Of a stretch of DNA of 64,000 bases, positions 33,924-46,865 are shown piece by piece. The stretch is from Saussurea involucrata (lineage: Eukaryota > Streptophyta > Magnoliopsida > Asterales > Asteraceae). The position numbers and the translations under genes were made by a program. The number at the start of each line of letters is the position of its first letter. Within the stretch, counting starts at the first letter, position 1. The notes under the pieces were generated by a model. That model had not been told where the DNA came from, made no database searches, and saw only the letters and a program-made list of their open reading frames with translations. The stretch spans positions 90,591,484-90,655,483 of the forward strand of contig CM066313.1 of assembly GCA_033807775.1 (NCBI GenBank), in the 5' to 3' direction.

Positions 33924-34617
33924 ATTTTCCGCAACATTTACTGCTTCTTTCCATCTTCATCTTTTCGGTGGCAACATAATACTCCCCAAAACGCGACTTT
34001 TCCAAGAAGCGAGCAGTGTAGTCTCTTACTGACAAATTTCCTTGTTGTAGGCTCAGGAATTCCTCTTCCAACTGTCTAACTTCGGCTTGCGGGCAAAACT
34101 GTTCCTTAAATGCTCTCGAGAATTCGCCCCAAGTAAAAGTTGAATATACCTCAGGTCCTTTAGAGTCAATAAGGGCTTCCCACCAATACAAGGCGTATGC
34201 TTTCAACATTGCTGTTCCATATAACACTTTATCTTCTTCCGCGCATTTACTGGTCTTAAATACAGCTTCAACCTCCTTCAGCCATCGCATTGCTTTTACT
34301 GGATCTCTGTCCCCTCCATAAGTGGGTGGTTTACAGCTTAAAAACATCTTATAATCACACTTTCTTGGTACTGATGTGACAATAGGTGCGATAGGCACTT
34401 CGTTTTCAAGGTTAGGGTCTGGTATTGCTGTTTCCGTATGATGAGTCTGGTTAAACATGGCTTGAATATTTGCCTGAAGTCTTCCCATTTCAACCGCTAG
34501 ATCGTCTCTCGTAACAAACTCCGTGCCTCGCCCCTGTACACTGCCCCCTGTCCTACCTCTGCCTCTTTCTCCCCCTCTTCCCCTTCCTCCGGCTGTTTGT
34601 CTCGTTCCACTTGCCAT
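33907..34617 (-). pseudogene. Element C Gag (frameshifted before the zinc knuckles)
   Basis: A 236-codon frame starting with an Arg/Gly-rich amino end, then the retrotransposon Gag core: GGDRDPVKAMRWLKEVEAVF, YWWEAL (residues near 140) and VRDYTARFLE. In this class Gag and Pol normally form one frame. Here the frame runs out just after residue 218, while the natural continuation lies in the next frame (33923 downward). A one-base change near 33955 is the simplest explanation. Gag forms the virus-like particle in which reverse transcription takes place. Confidence 0.87.
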
Positions 34618-34865
34618 TCTGTTGATTCAAACAAGGTTAATATACACATAAGCACATACCCCATATAATAAAGTATTCTGGTTCAAACATGTACCTGTAA
34701 GGTCATAATTACACTGGCCAGGTGTAATCTGAAATTACCTTACATGATGTTCCTTCTACCTTTTTATATCTATCATCCCAAGGTTCTAAAATAACAAGGA
34801 CATCCTACTTCGCATGCAGTTTAAGTCTAAGTACAAATACTAATACCTAAATCTCTTAAACTAAG

Positions 34866-34877
34866 GCTCTGATACCA
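34866..34877 (-). other. Primer-binding site of element C
   Basis: TGGTATCAGAGC on the minus strand, two bases inside the 5' LTR. Confidence 0.92.
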
Positions 34878-34879
34878 TT

Positions 34880-36560
34880 TGTAACATCCCTTAATCCCAA
34901 CATACAAGTTTCATATAATTCACCACAAAATAACATATCATAATCCAAATATGGTCCCTTAAATTCTACAATTTGGTCTTTCAGTACAAACTTTTTCGAA
35001 TAAAGTAAAATACATAACAACTACTAATTATAACTGAAATCTTCATAATCATTCAACATCCACAAAAGCTAACATGATAAATCCTATCATTGTCTCTTGT
35101 TTGCTCCATGACCTGGAATACATATTTTAAAACAAAAATGAGGGTTAGACCTTGAGGTCTAGTGAGAAAAATCCCCGTTAGTAAAAGAAAACATTTGCAC
35201 ATAATTCACGTAAGAATACCAAATATGACTCATGCATCATGTATCTTTCCATCTCTATCTCTTTTCTTTTCCTTGGCCATATTAATTGGTAGCAAGCCAA
35301 TTAATTAATTTACACTGCTGTACTAAATACAGCCAACACCACTGTCCCTTTGTACAGCCAACTTTCACCGGTCCTAAGCCCGGCCAACTAGTACTCATAC
35401 AATGTAATATTCATATAAACACTATATGCACCATATTACATTAAATCACATATATGTATTCCATTTGAAAATATTTCAAATAAAAACTCACCTCGTGCGT
35501 TATTACAAAAACTCTTTCAAGGTAATTCACGTAAGTCGCCCCTTCACCGAATCTGAAATCACAAAATACCAAATATTTCTCTTAACACTAAACTCACGAA
35601 ATCCTCAACCCAAGTCGCAACCCAAAAAGACATGAAATCGCAATGAACAGTACAAATCGCAACCGTGATGAACAGTACAAAGTCGCAACCTCCTACTGCA
35701 ACTTCACCCCCGAAATCGCAACCCACTATTGCGACTTCACCCTAAGTCGCAATCCACCACTGCGATTCCACCCTGGAGTCGCAACCTACTGTTGCGATCC
35801 CAACCCGAATCGCAATCAACTACTGCGATTCCAAGCCAAGTCGCAATCCACCACTACGACTTCATACCCAAGTCGCAACCAACCATTGCGACTCCGATGA
35901 ATGTCGCAGTCGTCCATTGCGACTTCGATGAATATTAACCTACTGCGACTTCGATGAATATTAGCCTACTGCGACTTCGATGAATGTCTCAGTCTACTGT
36001 TTCATCCTAAAACCCAGATTTTTACAGTTTTATTCTATGTATGTTGCTATAAAGATGCAGTTATGATTAAGACTATAAACATAACCTAACCTTAAGCTCG
36101 GATTTCCCAAAACATCCCCTTTTTAACAAAACCCACCAAGAACTTAACTATAAACCTCAAGAACATTTTAGAGAATTAAAACACATAAAAGGTATGGAGT
36201 AATTACCTTGATTTACTGCAGTTTGTTCTTAGAATCACAACAGCAACTTCTTAATTCTTCCTTCTTCTTCCTTTTTGCCTTTCTCTCGAACTCTCTCCCT
36301 CTCTCTCGACCGTATACACTTACACACACTTACACCTTTGAATAATATCTTTTAATTGAGACATGACACCTATCCTATGACTAATATGTCGGTTTTGGCA
36401 ATGAGATCAACCAAACCCTAGACTTGTTTCACTTGGCAAAACATACCCCCAACTTCTAAATAATTAATAAAACTTACCCCTTAACTTCCCACTTCTTAAA
36501 TTACCCACCTAAACTTATAAAATTCCAAATTTAAATTAAATAAAATACCTGGTTATTACA
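34880..36560 (-). repeat. 5' LTR of element C
   Basis: Same signals as the 3' LTR, including the hairpin at 35147-35160 and the GTCGCAA array at about 35614-35990. It has an extra ACACTTACAC-type repeat near 36315. Confidence 0.93.
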
Positions 36561-36565
36561 TCCCA

Positions 36566-38266
36566 GGATGTATAGAATACTTAGATTTATGGGCGTCTTC
36601 GAGAATCAACTCTCGATTTCCTCCAACCTTTGGCACCCAAACACGACCTTGGAACAGTTTAATTCCACGGCTATCTTCAGTCAGTTGAAGATGTTGTTTG
36701 CTCATAACCTCATCTTTCAGATTTTCTTCCATTAAGGCCTCTGTTTGTGCCTCTTTTATCCTTTCAATCAAACTTGACGTCACGTCAATTCTAGCGTTAG
36801 TCGTTTTCAAGCACCCACTGTATTCTTTTCTACTTAAAGCATCGGCTACAACATTTGCCTTACCGAGATGGTAATGCAATTCACAATCATAGTCTTTAAG
36901 TAGTTCTAACCAACGCCTTTGCCTCATGTTCAATTCTTTCTGATCAAAGACATGTTGTAAACTCTTATGATCAGTGAAGAGAGTACACTTTGTTCCGTAC
37001 AGATAATGACGCCATAGTTTTAATGCAAACACGACCGCTGCCAATTCCAAATCATGGGTAGGGTAATTCTTCTCATGTTCTTTGAGTTGTCTTGATGCAT
37101 AAGCAATCACCTTGCCTCGTTGCATCAACACACACCCCAAACCCATCTTTGATGCATCACTATACACGACTAGATCTTCCGTTCCTTCCGGTAATGCAAG
37201 AATAGGAGTTTCACACAACTTCTGACGTAGAGTTCTGAAAGCTGACTCTTGCTTTTCAGTCCAAACAAACTTTACATTCTTTCGAGTCAACACGGTCATA
37301 GCAGAAGCAATCTTTGAGAAGTCTTTGATAAACCTCCGATAGTAACCTGCTAGACCCAAGAAACTTCTTATTTCAGACGCGCTCTTCGGTGTCTCCCAGT
37401 TCGTCATTGCTTCAATCTTTGCTGGATCTACTTTGACTCCTTCCGAAGTAATTACATGCCCTAGAAATTGTACCTCTTTTAACCAGAATTCACATTTCAA
37501 GAACTTTGCGTACAATTTCTCTTTTCTCCACTTCTAAGACTTCACGAAGATGGCGTTCATGACCGTCTTCATTCTTCAAATAAATAAGTATGTCATCAAT
37601 GAATACAATGACAGACTTATCTAAGAATGGTCGACATACTCTATTTATTAAATCCATGAACACGACTGGAGCATTAGTCAACCCAAATGGCATTACAAGG
37701 AATTCATAATGCCCGTACCTCGTTCTGAACGCTGTCTTCGGGATATCTTCATCTCTTACTCGAACTTGATGGTACCCCGACCTCAAATCAATCTTGGAAA
37801 AGCATCCTGCACCTTGGATTTGATCGAACATGTCATCAATCCTGGGAAGCGGATACTTGTTCTTAATTGTCACCTTATTCAGCTCACGATAGTCGATGCA
37901 CATTCTCATAGTGCCATCCTTTTTCTTAACAAACAATATTGGAGCTCCCTAAGGTGAAGAACTTGGTCTAATAAAACCCTTGTCCAACAGTTCTTGTAAC
38001 TGAGACATCATTTCTTTCATTTCGGTCGGCGCTAAGCGATACGGTGCACGCGCTATTGGTGCCGATTCATGAATAAGATCAATACGAAATTCTACTTGTC
38101 GTTCAGCCGGTAGACCTGGAAGATCATTGGGAAATACGTCTGGAAAATCACGTACCACCCTTATATCCTCCACTTGTTTCTTTTCTGCCTTAACATCTAG
38201 AACATGCGCTAGATAAGATGAACATCCTTTAACTAAACACTTACGCGCTTTTGCAACAGAAATCAA
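36566..38266 (-). pseudogene. Gypsy A reverse transcriptase, RNase H and integrase start (broken)
   Basis: Read from 38266 downward: the pre-RT segment (VEFRIDLIHESAPIARAPYR), a TGG-to-TAG nonsense codon near 37948, then RT (FVKKKDGTMRMCIDYREL, KIDLRSGYHQ, catalytic FIDDILIY), a frameshift near 37530, the thumb/connection (YAKFLKCEFWL), RNase H (VVYSDASKMGLGC, TDHKSLQHVF, ADALSRK) and the start of the integrase finger (HKSKYSIHPG), where element C is inserted. It is similar in plan to C pol but clearly a different family. Multiple lesions show long inactivity. Confidence 0.88.
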
Positions 38267-39941
38267 CGGAACTTCCCTTTTTTCTTATCCCCAAAAATGA
38301 ATACATCATCCTTATCGGCTATTGGAATCCGAATTAATTTCTTTGCACAAAGAATTTCTGCCTGATTAACTGTCAGCCAGTCCATACCTACAATCACATC
38401 GAACCCTCCAATTTCCATCAACAACAAGTCGATCGGAAATTTCGTTTCTCCTATTGAAATTAAACAACCCTCCAGTCTTTCATGTACTAAGACTTTACCT
38501 CCGTTAGCTATCTCGACTACTAAGGCATCTTCCAAAGTAGTGACAGGCACAACTAACTTGTGATAGAATGATTTGGACACAAATGACAAATTTGCACCAG
38601 AGTCAAATAAAATGCGCGCAGGAATGGAATTAACGAGGAATGTACCAGAAACGACGTCTTTCGATTCTTTGGCTTCGTCAGCTGTCATATGAAACGCCCG
38701 GCCCGTTGGTTTAGGAACATCGGATTTCTTGCTTTGGCCTCCACCCTTTTTCAGCTTTGGGCAATCCCGACGGAAATGACCAGGTTGTTTGCACTCGTAA
38801 TACGTAGTTCCTTGAACAGGACAGTTATTCATAATATGCCCACTTTTACCACACTTATAACATTCCAGCGTAGTCACCCGACACGGACCAAAGTGCTTAC
38901 TCCGACACTTCGGGCACCAATTCGGCTCCCGACGAGATTCATAACGGGTATTTTTACCAAAGGATTTCGATTTCTGAGAAGACTCTGACCGGCCTTCCCA
39001 TTTCTGTTTCTCTCCCACTTGCGTCTTTTCTTCTTTGTCTTTTGCATAGACCTCTTCCATAACCTTAGCTTCCTTAATTGCCTCCCTCAGCGTTGTAGCT
39101 TTAGCATTTCTTACCCGAGACATCATGTCCGCTGGCAAACCCTTCAAATACGCTTTAATCTTATCCTTCTCAGTTGAAGCCACATGCCCCACCAAATTCA
39201 GCTTCTCCATAAAGGATTCAGTATACTTCCTAACAGTAGAAGTACCCTTCTTAAGAGTCCGAAATTCTTCCCAATCCTATCCATTTCATTTTCATTGCAG
39301 TATTCTTCCAGAATCTTTTTCTTGAAAGACTCCCATGTCATAGCCGCTAATACTGGAGCCGTCACAGTAGACGTCACTACATTCCACCAAGTCAACGCGT
39401 TACCTCGTAACATTTGAGACCCAAATCTGACCTTCGACTTTTCATCACATTCACAAGCTAGGAAAGCTTGTTCCATTTCTCTGAGCCAATTCATGTAAGC
39501 CACTGGATTGTCTGCTCCGGTAAACTCTAGCAGTTTACAACTTAAAAACGTTTTATATGAACAGACTCTTTCCACCCTTCTTTCTGCCTCTATCACAGGG
39601 TTACAGATTGGATTTATTACCCCAGTATCAGTTTCCGTTCGACGTAGCTCCGTACTTCGATCATTCAGTGCTTTCATAAACATCTCTGTTTGTTGAGCCA
39701 TTTCTGTATTCATCATTCACGTCATGTTCTCCATCATACGGTACTCAATCGTAGACTCCGTCGTCTTAGTGTCAACGATACTGGTACTCGTTCTGTGTAC
39801 CCGACTGTCCGCTCCTCCCATAGTAGGTAACCTCGGCGGACTTTCATGTGTTTCACCTATTTCAGGTCGCTTTTCTACTGACCAATCAATAACGGACCTA
39901 TCCATCGAAGAAATAGGGGACCTTGGTGGCGTATTCACCAT
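38263..39941 (-). pseudogene. Gypsy A Gag and protease (broken)
   Basis: The likely start is the ATG at 39941 (MVNTPPRSP). An in-frame TGA follows at about 39717. The Gag core has CKLLEFTGADNPVAYMNWLR and NALTWWN; a frameshift near 39260 breaks it. The next frame holds two knuckle-like motifs, CYKCGKSGHIMNNC and a degenerate one whose first cysteine is tyrosine (YECKQPGHFRRDC), and an intact protease motif ILFDSGANLSFVS. It ends in an A-run frameshift near 38275. Non-functional. Confidence 0.86.
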
Positions 39942-40083
39942 CGTTCTGGTATAAAACAATAAAAATAACCATAAGAAATGGTTACGCATATCTAAACATA
40001 CGAAACGTATTTTACCGATCATTAGTCACTGTAACAATTTAGAAATAAGCATGCTTGTGTAACGATATATTCATAATAACAGT

Positions 40084-41175
40084 TAGAGGTGGCAAAAACT
40101 GACCCGACACGCTAACCCGACACGAACCCGACACAAAATAAACGGGTTTGGGTAATACATTTCAACCCGTTAAAGTAAACGGGTTGACCCGACACGACAC
40201 GAAAATTAAACGGGTAAGGTTAGGGTTAAAAAATTCAACTCGAAATTGACCCGTTTAAATTAGGTCATTCTTTGAACAATTAAATATGGGCTTTGACTAT
40301 TATCTATTTATGTATGGACAATTAAATATGGGCTTTGACAATTAAATATGGGCTTAGACAATCAAATTTTTAGTTTTAAAGTTTCTGCCATGTTATTAGA
40401 AAATTCATAGAAAATCAACCGTTGGTCCAAATGAGGTGTACGATATACCGTTAGAAAGATTAGAATGTCCTTAAGAACTGTTATGAAGAGTTAAAGTCCT
40501 AATTATGAGTTTAAATGTGTCAAAACATTGAGTTTTCACATTGTACACAAGAACCTGCGCACTGTTTTTGTAAAGGTTGTAGCGGTCTGCTTATAGCTCC
40601 GAATTGCATGAATCTAGTTTCTGTGGAATCCCAAGATATCAATGAACAACTTTCATTTAGATGATAGTGTCCAAGTTGGCTTCTAAATGGAAGAAATATA
40701 TCGTAACTTATGGCATATAGGAGCTGTCAATTTCTGTATGTTTCACAAGGAAGTGGGATTTCCTCCCATCCCACATTGGTGGGAAACAAAAACCTTATGC
40801 TCTATGCCCACTAGAAATATGATCTCACCCCTTGTATTTTCATTTGCATCACCCCCTTGACCCTAGCTTGGTGGTTTGAGTCCGTTGGCTTGGACCCTCT
40901 AAGTTGGTGCACCCTATTATGTTGGAGCACCCTATTAAAAGTTTTATATTTATAAATGTTAAACGGGTTAAATGGGTTAAACAGGTTAAATGGGTTAGTG
41001 GGTTAAACGGGTTAGCGGGTCGTGTCGGGTTAGACGGGTTAAATCAGGTCGTGTTCAGGTTGGGATTTTCTGACCCGTTTATTAAACGTGTCGTGTTCGG
41101 GTTAGGCACTCTCAACCCGTTTAACCCGTGAACCCGACACGAACCCGACACGACCCGACCCGTTTGCCAGGTCTA
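40084..41175. mobile_element. Non-autonomous hAT element in the A leader
   Basis: 1092 bp flanked by a perfect 8-bp duplication ATAACAGT (40076-40083, 41176-41183), the hAT hallmark. The ends TAGAGGTGGCAAA and (reverse complement) TAGACCTGGCAAA form the terminal inverted repeat. Both subterminal regions are packed with 'acccgacacgaaccc / aaacgggtt' words in opposite orientation, as is usual for hAT transposase binding. No transposase is encoded. Confidence 0.92.
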
Positions 41176-41378
41176 ATAACAGTAGCTAATTGAAATTGTG
41201 AATATACTATACATGAGAATCCTCATTACCATCGTTAAAGTACTAATTTCACGTATTTCCGTTGACTCTAAGACTATCCCGTCTTAGTAATTCTACCCAT
41301 TTCTCACATATCATATCTTAATTCATCTCAGCTTAAGTCTAGGTATATCACTATCATACCTAGTTCACTTAAACTAGT

Positions 41379-41390
41379 GCTCTGATACCA
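41379..41390 (-). other. Primer-binding site of gypsy A
   Basis: TGGTATCAGAGC on the minus strand, three bases inside the 5' LTR. Confidence 0.9.
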
Positions 41391-41393
41391 TAT

Positions 41394-43494
41394 TGTAACA
41401 CCCTAAAAATCAGGGCTAATTTAAACCTCAATTTATAACAAGATTTAAACATTAACTTTCTAAACTTTATACATAAGCAGAGAATTAACTATGAGGGTCA
41501 TATTTGCAAATATCGAATTCTTCAAATAACCTATTAATCTAATCATGTCACTATAATCAGATTAACTAGGTTATCTAAGTATCCATCAAAAAGCCTTAAT
41601 GTTCATTAACTTCTCTGCTAATCCAAAAGCTCTCGTCCCACATCCCTTTATTTCCCGGAGCTAGTACCTGGTAAGAAAATATAATTTGAAACGATTAGGC
41701 TAACGCCTAGTGAGAACATTCGGTTTCAAAATAATACTTTCAAAATCAATGTAAACAAGGCATAACAAACCTGGTTTACCTTTTTCTTACCATATGTATC
41801 AACATCTTACGATGACGGGGTTTAACCCGATTCCATGAATATGACCGACACCAAGTCAGTCATGACATCATGTTCAAGAGCCCACTACGAATCTCCACGG
41901 ATTCTAGATTAATGCTCATATCCAAGAAATCACAATTACACATGTCGATTTCTTGGAAAGGAGGTAAAGATTACAATTAAGCCATGTCTATCTCTTTCTT
42001 TCCTTAGAAATCGGGAATTACGATTAGTCCACGCCTATCCCATGATTTCTCATCAATGTAAAATGGGAATTACGATTAGTCCACGCCTATTCCTCATTTC
42101 ACCTAAACGGGAATTACGATTAGTCCACGCCTATTCCACGTTTATCACACACACTAGAATTACGATTAATCCACGCCTATTCCATGTGTTCATAAAAACT
42201 AGTGCCTATGGATCCATTACACTTATTTGTACTCATGCAGGTTATTTCTTAATATAAATCATTTTCAAATAACGTTAATGAAATTAAGCAAAACCATCAA
42301 TTTAAGATAACCGATTTTACTTCATAAAATCATTCTTCCAAAAATTCATCCAAAACAGTTCATTATAAAAATGCACCTTACCATAATTTAAAAACATTAT
42401 AAAAGGGTAAGGTAAGAATGAACTCACCTGGTAGCAGTAGCGTCACTCTTACTTTACTTTTTGTAAGGAATTCTGTCTCCAAACTTCACAAAGTCTGAAA
42501 TACCCAAATACTGATGGTATTTATATTAATCTACTAAATAGGACTCTTAAAAGACTAAGAATCCCAAATAACCCAACATTCTCGTCACTTATCGCAACCC
42601 ACTAATTGCGATAACACTTGTCGCAATCTAGTACTTGCGACACAGTACTTGTTGCAACCCACTGTTGCGATATCTCCTACTTGTCGCAACCAACTGTTGC
42701 GACATAACATCTTATCGCAACCCACTGTTGCGATACAATGACTTATTGCAACCAACTGTTGCGATACACAATCTTGTCACAACCCAAAGCTTGCGACATT
42801 CATAACTATCGCAACTATCAACATTATCGCAACTAACTGTTGCGGTGTTCATAAATGTCTCAACTAACTGAAAAACGTATTTAAGCCAGAATCTATACTT
42901 TTAAGGCATATTAAATTCTACAAACTTGCAGATATGCTTAAGAACATTAACAGAGACTACTCATATACCCAGATTTTTCATATCTTTCTAAAATCATCAT
43001 AACCCAAAATATAACCCATTATAAAACTTCCTAATCATAAAAGAAGTAATTTTAAGAGTAGATATACCTTTGATTTCTTCTATTTGTACTTAAAACTCCA
43101 GCTGAAGAATCTGTTTTTGCTTCTTCTTCTTCTTTAACTTTCTTTCTCGTCTCTCTCTCTCTTTTTCTTTCCGTACACAACACACACACACACACTTAAG
43201 ATACTAAAAAGGCTAATAGAATGACACCTCACCCCTCTTATTCAAATGAGGCGGTGGAAGTGTAAATGGTTTCACCATTTTAACCAAACAGCCCCCTCAA
43301 CTTTCGTCAAATGACAATTTATACCATCCAACTTATAAATTAAAATTAAAGTTTACCCCTTAACTTATAACTCCGTAAAACAAATAACGTAACTTATTCG
43401 GGGTTAAACTCTAAAATTAATCTATCACATAATAAATCATAAGTTTATCAATAAAACCCATCTTAACACTTTATACAAAAATCGAGATGTTACA
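41394..43494 (-). repeat. LTR A (right, 5' copy), uninterrupted
   Basis: 2101 bp, TGTAACACCC ... GAGATGTTACA. It holds the intact B1 target word (CCTATTCC, 42130-42137), the acceptor-like CAG (41668-41670), the hairpin AGGCTAACGCCT (41697-41708), the donor-like CAG/GTGAGTT (intron side from 42427, giving about 760 nt) and the TCGCAA array (42592-42860). Confidence 0.92.
42592..42860 (-). repeat. Array of TCGCAA/TTGCGA mini-hairpins in LTR A (right)
   Basis: Same array as 24421-24690, with a few base changes that weaken single stems (e.g. CTTGTTGCAACC, CTTATTGCAACC). Confidence 0.9.
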
Positions 43495-44772
43495 AGTTTT
43501 TAGTCTCCTATACTTCTTTGTTCATATTCAAACTTTATGAACTCAAATCTCATTTTGAGAAATTTGAGAGATTCTAAGGTTTTGGTTTATTTGATGAGAT
43601 TTCTCAAATACATGTTCTAAGGAGTTCTAAATGTATTTTATGTTTTCTCAAGGTCACTACTACTTATTTACGCCCTTGGATGAATTTGGTAAAATTAGTC
43701 AAAACTAGGGTTTTGACCATATTGATTATATTGTCTGAAAAATGTATGGATGATTGTTTCATGCACAAAAATGATTTCTATTGTTGGTTGGATGAATTTT
43801 AAAGCATAAAGTGATTATGGTCAAACCATGGTTTTATTGATTAAATGTGGTTTATCTCATTATGAAGTATTTGTGCAAAGGGTTCTTGTATTTGGTGTTC
43901 TATGGTATACTTTGTAATGAATCAATAAGCATAGAAGTCGTGTGGTACTAATTGTCTAATTGAATTTCTTGTTGTAACTTGGAGTATGCATTGAGTCTCT
44001 ATGAAAAAGTAAGATGTAGGCCTATGCGGCCGGGCATTGACCAAGAATGATAAACTTGGACTTTGGATATCTTAAGGTATAGACCTAGTGTGGTTGAACT
44101 TGAGACTCCACAAGCAATAGACTTTGGGTAGTTGAGTTTGATACATCATTTTGATTATAATCTACGAGTATGACTTATTTTACATGAATTGTGGCTTACT
44201 CTTGTGTTCCGTCACTAAGCACGTAAATCGGGTCTCCCCTATCATCGCAAGATGTGAATAAGTTTTCGAAAGCAATTTTAGCTCAAATGGTATTGTGTGT
44301 TGATTTAAAGCCTTGTTTCCGATTTAATTACCTTTCAGTTTTAATTTATGAATGTTTGATCTCACTAGGCTTTAGCCTAATACTTTTTCTTAAAATGACA
44401 TGTATATCAGGCCATTCTAGCGATGGAGCTCCTCGAGTTTGAACAGAGAGTCAGATAGCTGGTAAAGACACATTTTTGGTGAATACTAGTTTTGGAGAAT
44501 GTTTGAGGACATGATACTTTTTAAGAAGAGATAGTGACACCCATGGTTAGTCTAAACCTAGACTACTTTAGATTAGTAGGTTGTATCAAACCCAAACGAA
44601 CAAAATGTTGAATTGAATCGTACCAGCCAGCCTCTACTGGGGGTTATTACTCATTTTTGTACTTGCTATTTTATTTTTCCACTTGTTTCTTCAATTAAGA
44701 AAACGAGAGAGAACTAAAATAATAGAATAATCATTCTAGGTATTCTCTCTCTTAGCCCATTTGGAAGGATTC
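43495..44772 (+). repeat. LTR-like sequence E, right part
   Basis: Contains TCTCACT followed by the hairpin AGGCTTTAGCCT (44369-44380) and an acceptor-like ATGTATATCAG ending at 44410, the same series as in LTRs A-D. With the left part it forms one LTR in plus orientation, split by the composite element. No coding region is visible. The end is cut by the B2 array. Confidence 0.5.
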
Positions 44773-46865
44773 TGTAACGTCCCAAAAATTACAAGCAAAT
44801 TTAAAATTTTAAAATAAACATTTCATTTAAAACAACTCATTAAATGATCCCAACGTTTCGTTTGCAAACACATAATTAATATCTTTATAAAATAAAACCA
44901 GCGGAATAAACGTTTAATTATTAAGATCATAAAGCAACCAGCTCTCCTCGCGCGCCAGTGTGTACTCGTCACGCCTTGGAGCCGCCCGTACCTGAAACCA
45001 CAAATTATTGGGAAAGGGTAAGCACGAAGCTTAGTGAATTCAAACACCATAAATAATACAGTTATTCCACACTACCCCTAAAACAGATAGTGACACATAA
45101 ACGATCATACCGGTCTACGAACAAATCATAAACATGTATATCCACAACCACCCGCCTAAGAGGCACAAGTCGGTCCCACCGACCACATGATAACATCTTC
45201 GGCCCCGCCGGATCCTCGGTCCCACCGAGTTAACATGACAACATAGTATCAACTAGACACCCCACTATCTAGTTCCACAACACAATCACATAAAGCTACC
45301 ACACACGTACTACAACAATGATAAAACAACCGTTATTAGATATAGTGAGAGAACTCACCTCGAATGCGCGCCTAGCTTAACAACACAATTCAAGCTTCAC
45401 AAATGCGGTCACTTCCCAGCACCTAAACGCATGTTAAAACGTGTCAATACGAGACCCGGACCCTATGACACGACACACGCTTAAACCGTCACTAAAACTA
45501 TTTTCTGCTCTCGCCAAACAGGTCTGTTCGGGACCTGTTTCGACCTCTTTAACCCAGAAAATTCCCAATATCATTTCATGGTTAGAAATTACTCTGAGAT
45601 AGGGTTTCAAGGACATATTATACGCCTCCTAACGATTTTTCTACAATTTATTATGAATTAAATACGAACGACTACCAAAGCTGCCAGTTTTCGGTCCAGC
45701 CTGCACAAACAGCCCAGTACAGCCTAGCTACGGGCTTAATAGGACTTTCTGCAAAACACGAAAAACCTTCCCAACTCGATTAGGGAACTCTGGGCACCAA
45801 TTTCACCCCAAAACGAGTTACGAGTAAAAAGTTAAGGCTTTCGCAAGATTAAGGCAGATTCCAGAAATTTTCACATGAAATGACGAATCACCGAACTTGC
45901 GACCACTTTATCGCCCAGCTAGAGACCGAACCAGTTTTCCGCTAAAACACAGAAAACGTGCCCGACCCCGAACTTGAACCGTGGGCGCCAGTTTCGGCTC
46001 AAACGGAGTTACGACGGAAAAGTTATAGCCGTCGCAAAAACAGTGGCTGCACCATTTTCCACATGAATTGATGATTATAAAAACGACGGTTTTAACGGAA
46101 CGGCTTAAACGATTAAGGTTTCGGGTTAGGGTTTAGCTATCACGGTTTAACGGAAACTGAACCACACACGGCACCACTCACTGCCACCTACGGCAGGGGT
46201 GGTCGCCGGCGGCGGCCGCCGGCCGTTTTTCCGGCGACGCAGCGACGACAAGGAAAACGAACGAAAGGAAAACTTACTTCTCGGTAAAACGTAGCAACGG
46301 AACTGAATCGTCGGCTTCTTCTTCTTCTCGTCGTCCTTCTCCCTCTCTTTCTCTTCTCGGTTACCCTCTCTCTCGCACTCTCTCTCTCTCTCTGTTGCTC
46401 ACTCTCCCTCTACCTCCCTCTCTCGCGTTGATCTCTCTCTCTCTCCGGCCAACACCAGCAGCGGCGCTGGTGTGGTGGTGGGGGGGGGGGGGGGGGGTTC
46501 ACGGCAGCAGCACTCAACACACAAAGAGGATGAGGTTAGGGTTTGATTGCGCCGTGGGAATAAAAAACGAGAAGGAGAGATGTCGATTAGGTTGTTTGAT
46601 TGCGAGAGTGTGAAAGAGAACGAGAGTTACACAAAAGAATTGAGGTTCGGTTCTTTAAGCAAAACAACAAAACGCTCCATGAAATCTTGAAAAGAAAAAC
46701 CACCTTTAGTCCCTAGGTTTATAAGATAATTCCTCTTCTTGACCTAACCTAGTATTTTTAACATTTTGACAATTCCGTTAACCCCGCTAATAAACATTTC
46801 GCTACGAGAAAAATATTAAACAATAATTAATCAAGAAATAACCATACCGGGACACGGGCTTTACA
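44773..46865 (-). repeat. LTR B2-1
   Basis: 2093 bp. It lacks the 58-bp minisatellite units found in the other two LTRs (only one remnant near 45190-45230). Hairpin at 45019-45033. An 18-base G run (46480-46497) lies in the leader part. Confidence 0.92.

Larger units (their letters stand above)
26638..36560 (-). mobile_element. Gypsy (chromovirus-type) element C, nested in A
   Basis: LTRs of about 1.67-1.68 kb (26638-28308 and 34880-36560) flank gag-pol. TCCCA is duplicated at 26633-26637 and 36561-36565, in the A integrase gene. The LTRs differ at only about 7 bases plus one 10-base length change by eye, so the insertion is recent. The D solo LTR splits pol. Two further defects are visible: a frameshift between gag and the zinc knuckles, and a serine-to-tyrosine change in the protease motif. 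Confidence 0.93.
12569..43494 (-). mobile_element. Composite gypsy A / TRIM-like element with nested insertions
   Basis: AGTTT lies immediately outside both ends (12564-12568 and 43495-43499). In minus-strand order the unit reads: LTR A (43494-41394), primer site, gag-pol, polypurine tract, LTR A (25370-12865, split by B1), a second primer site (12861-12850), a roughly 55-bp internal piece, and a different 226-bp LTR (12794-12569). The true 3' end is therefore not the A LTR but a TRIM-like LTR. Nested inside are B1, C (with D) and an hAT element. Confidence 0.7.

Noticed and set aside
44768..44772. A target duplication for the B2 array
   Set aside because: GATTC on the left and ACTCA on the right do not match, so no duplication is claimed.
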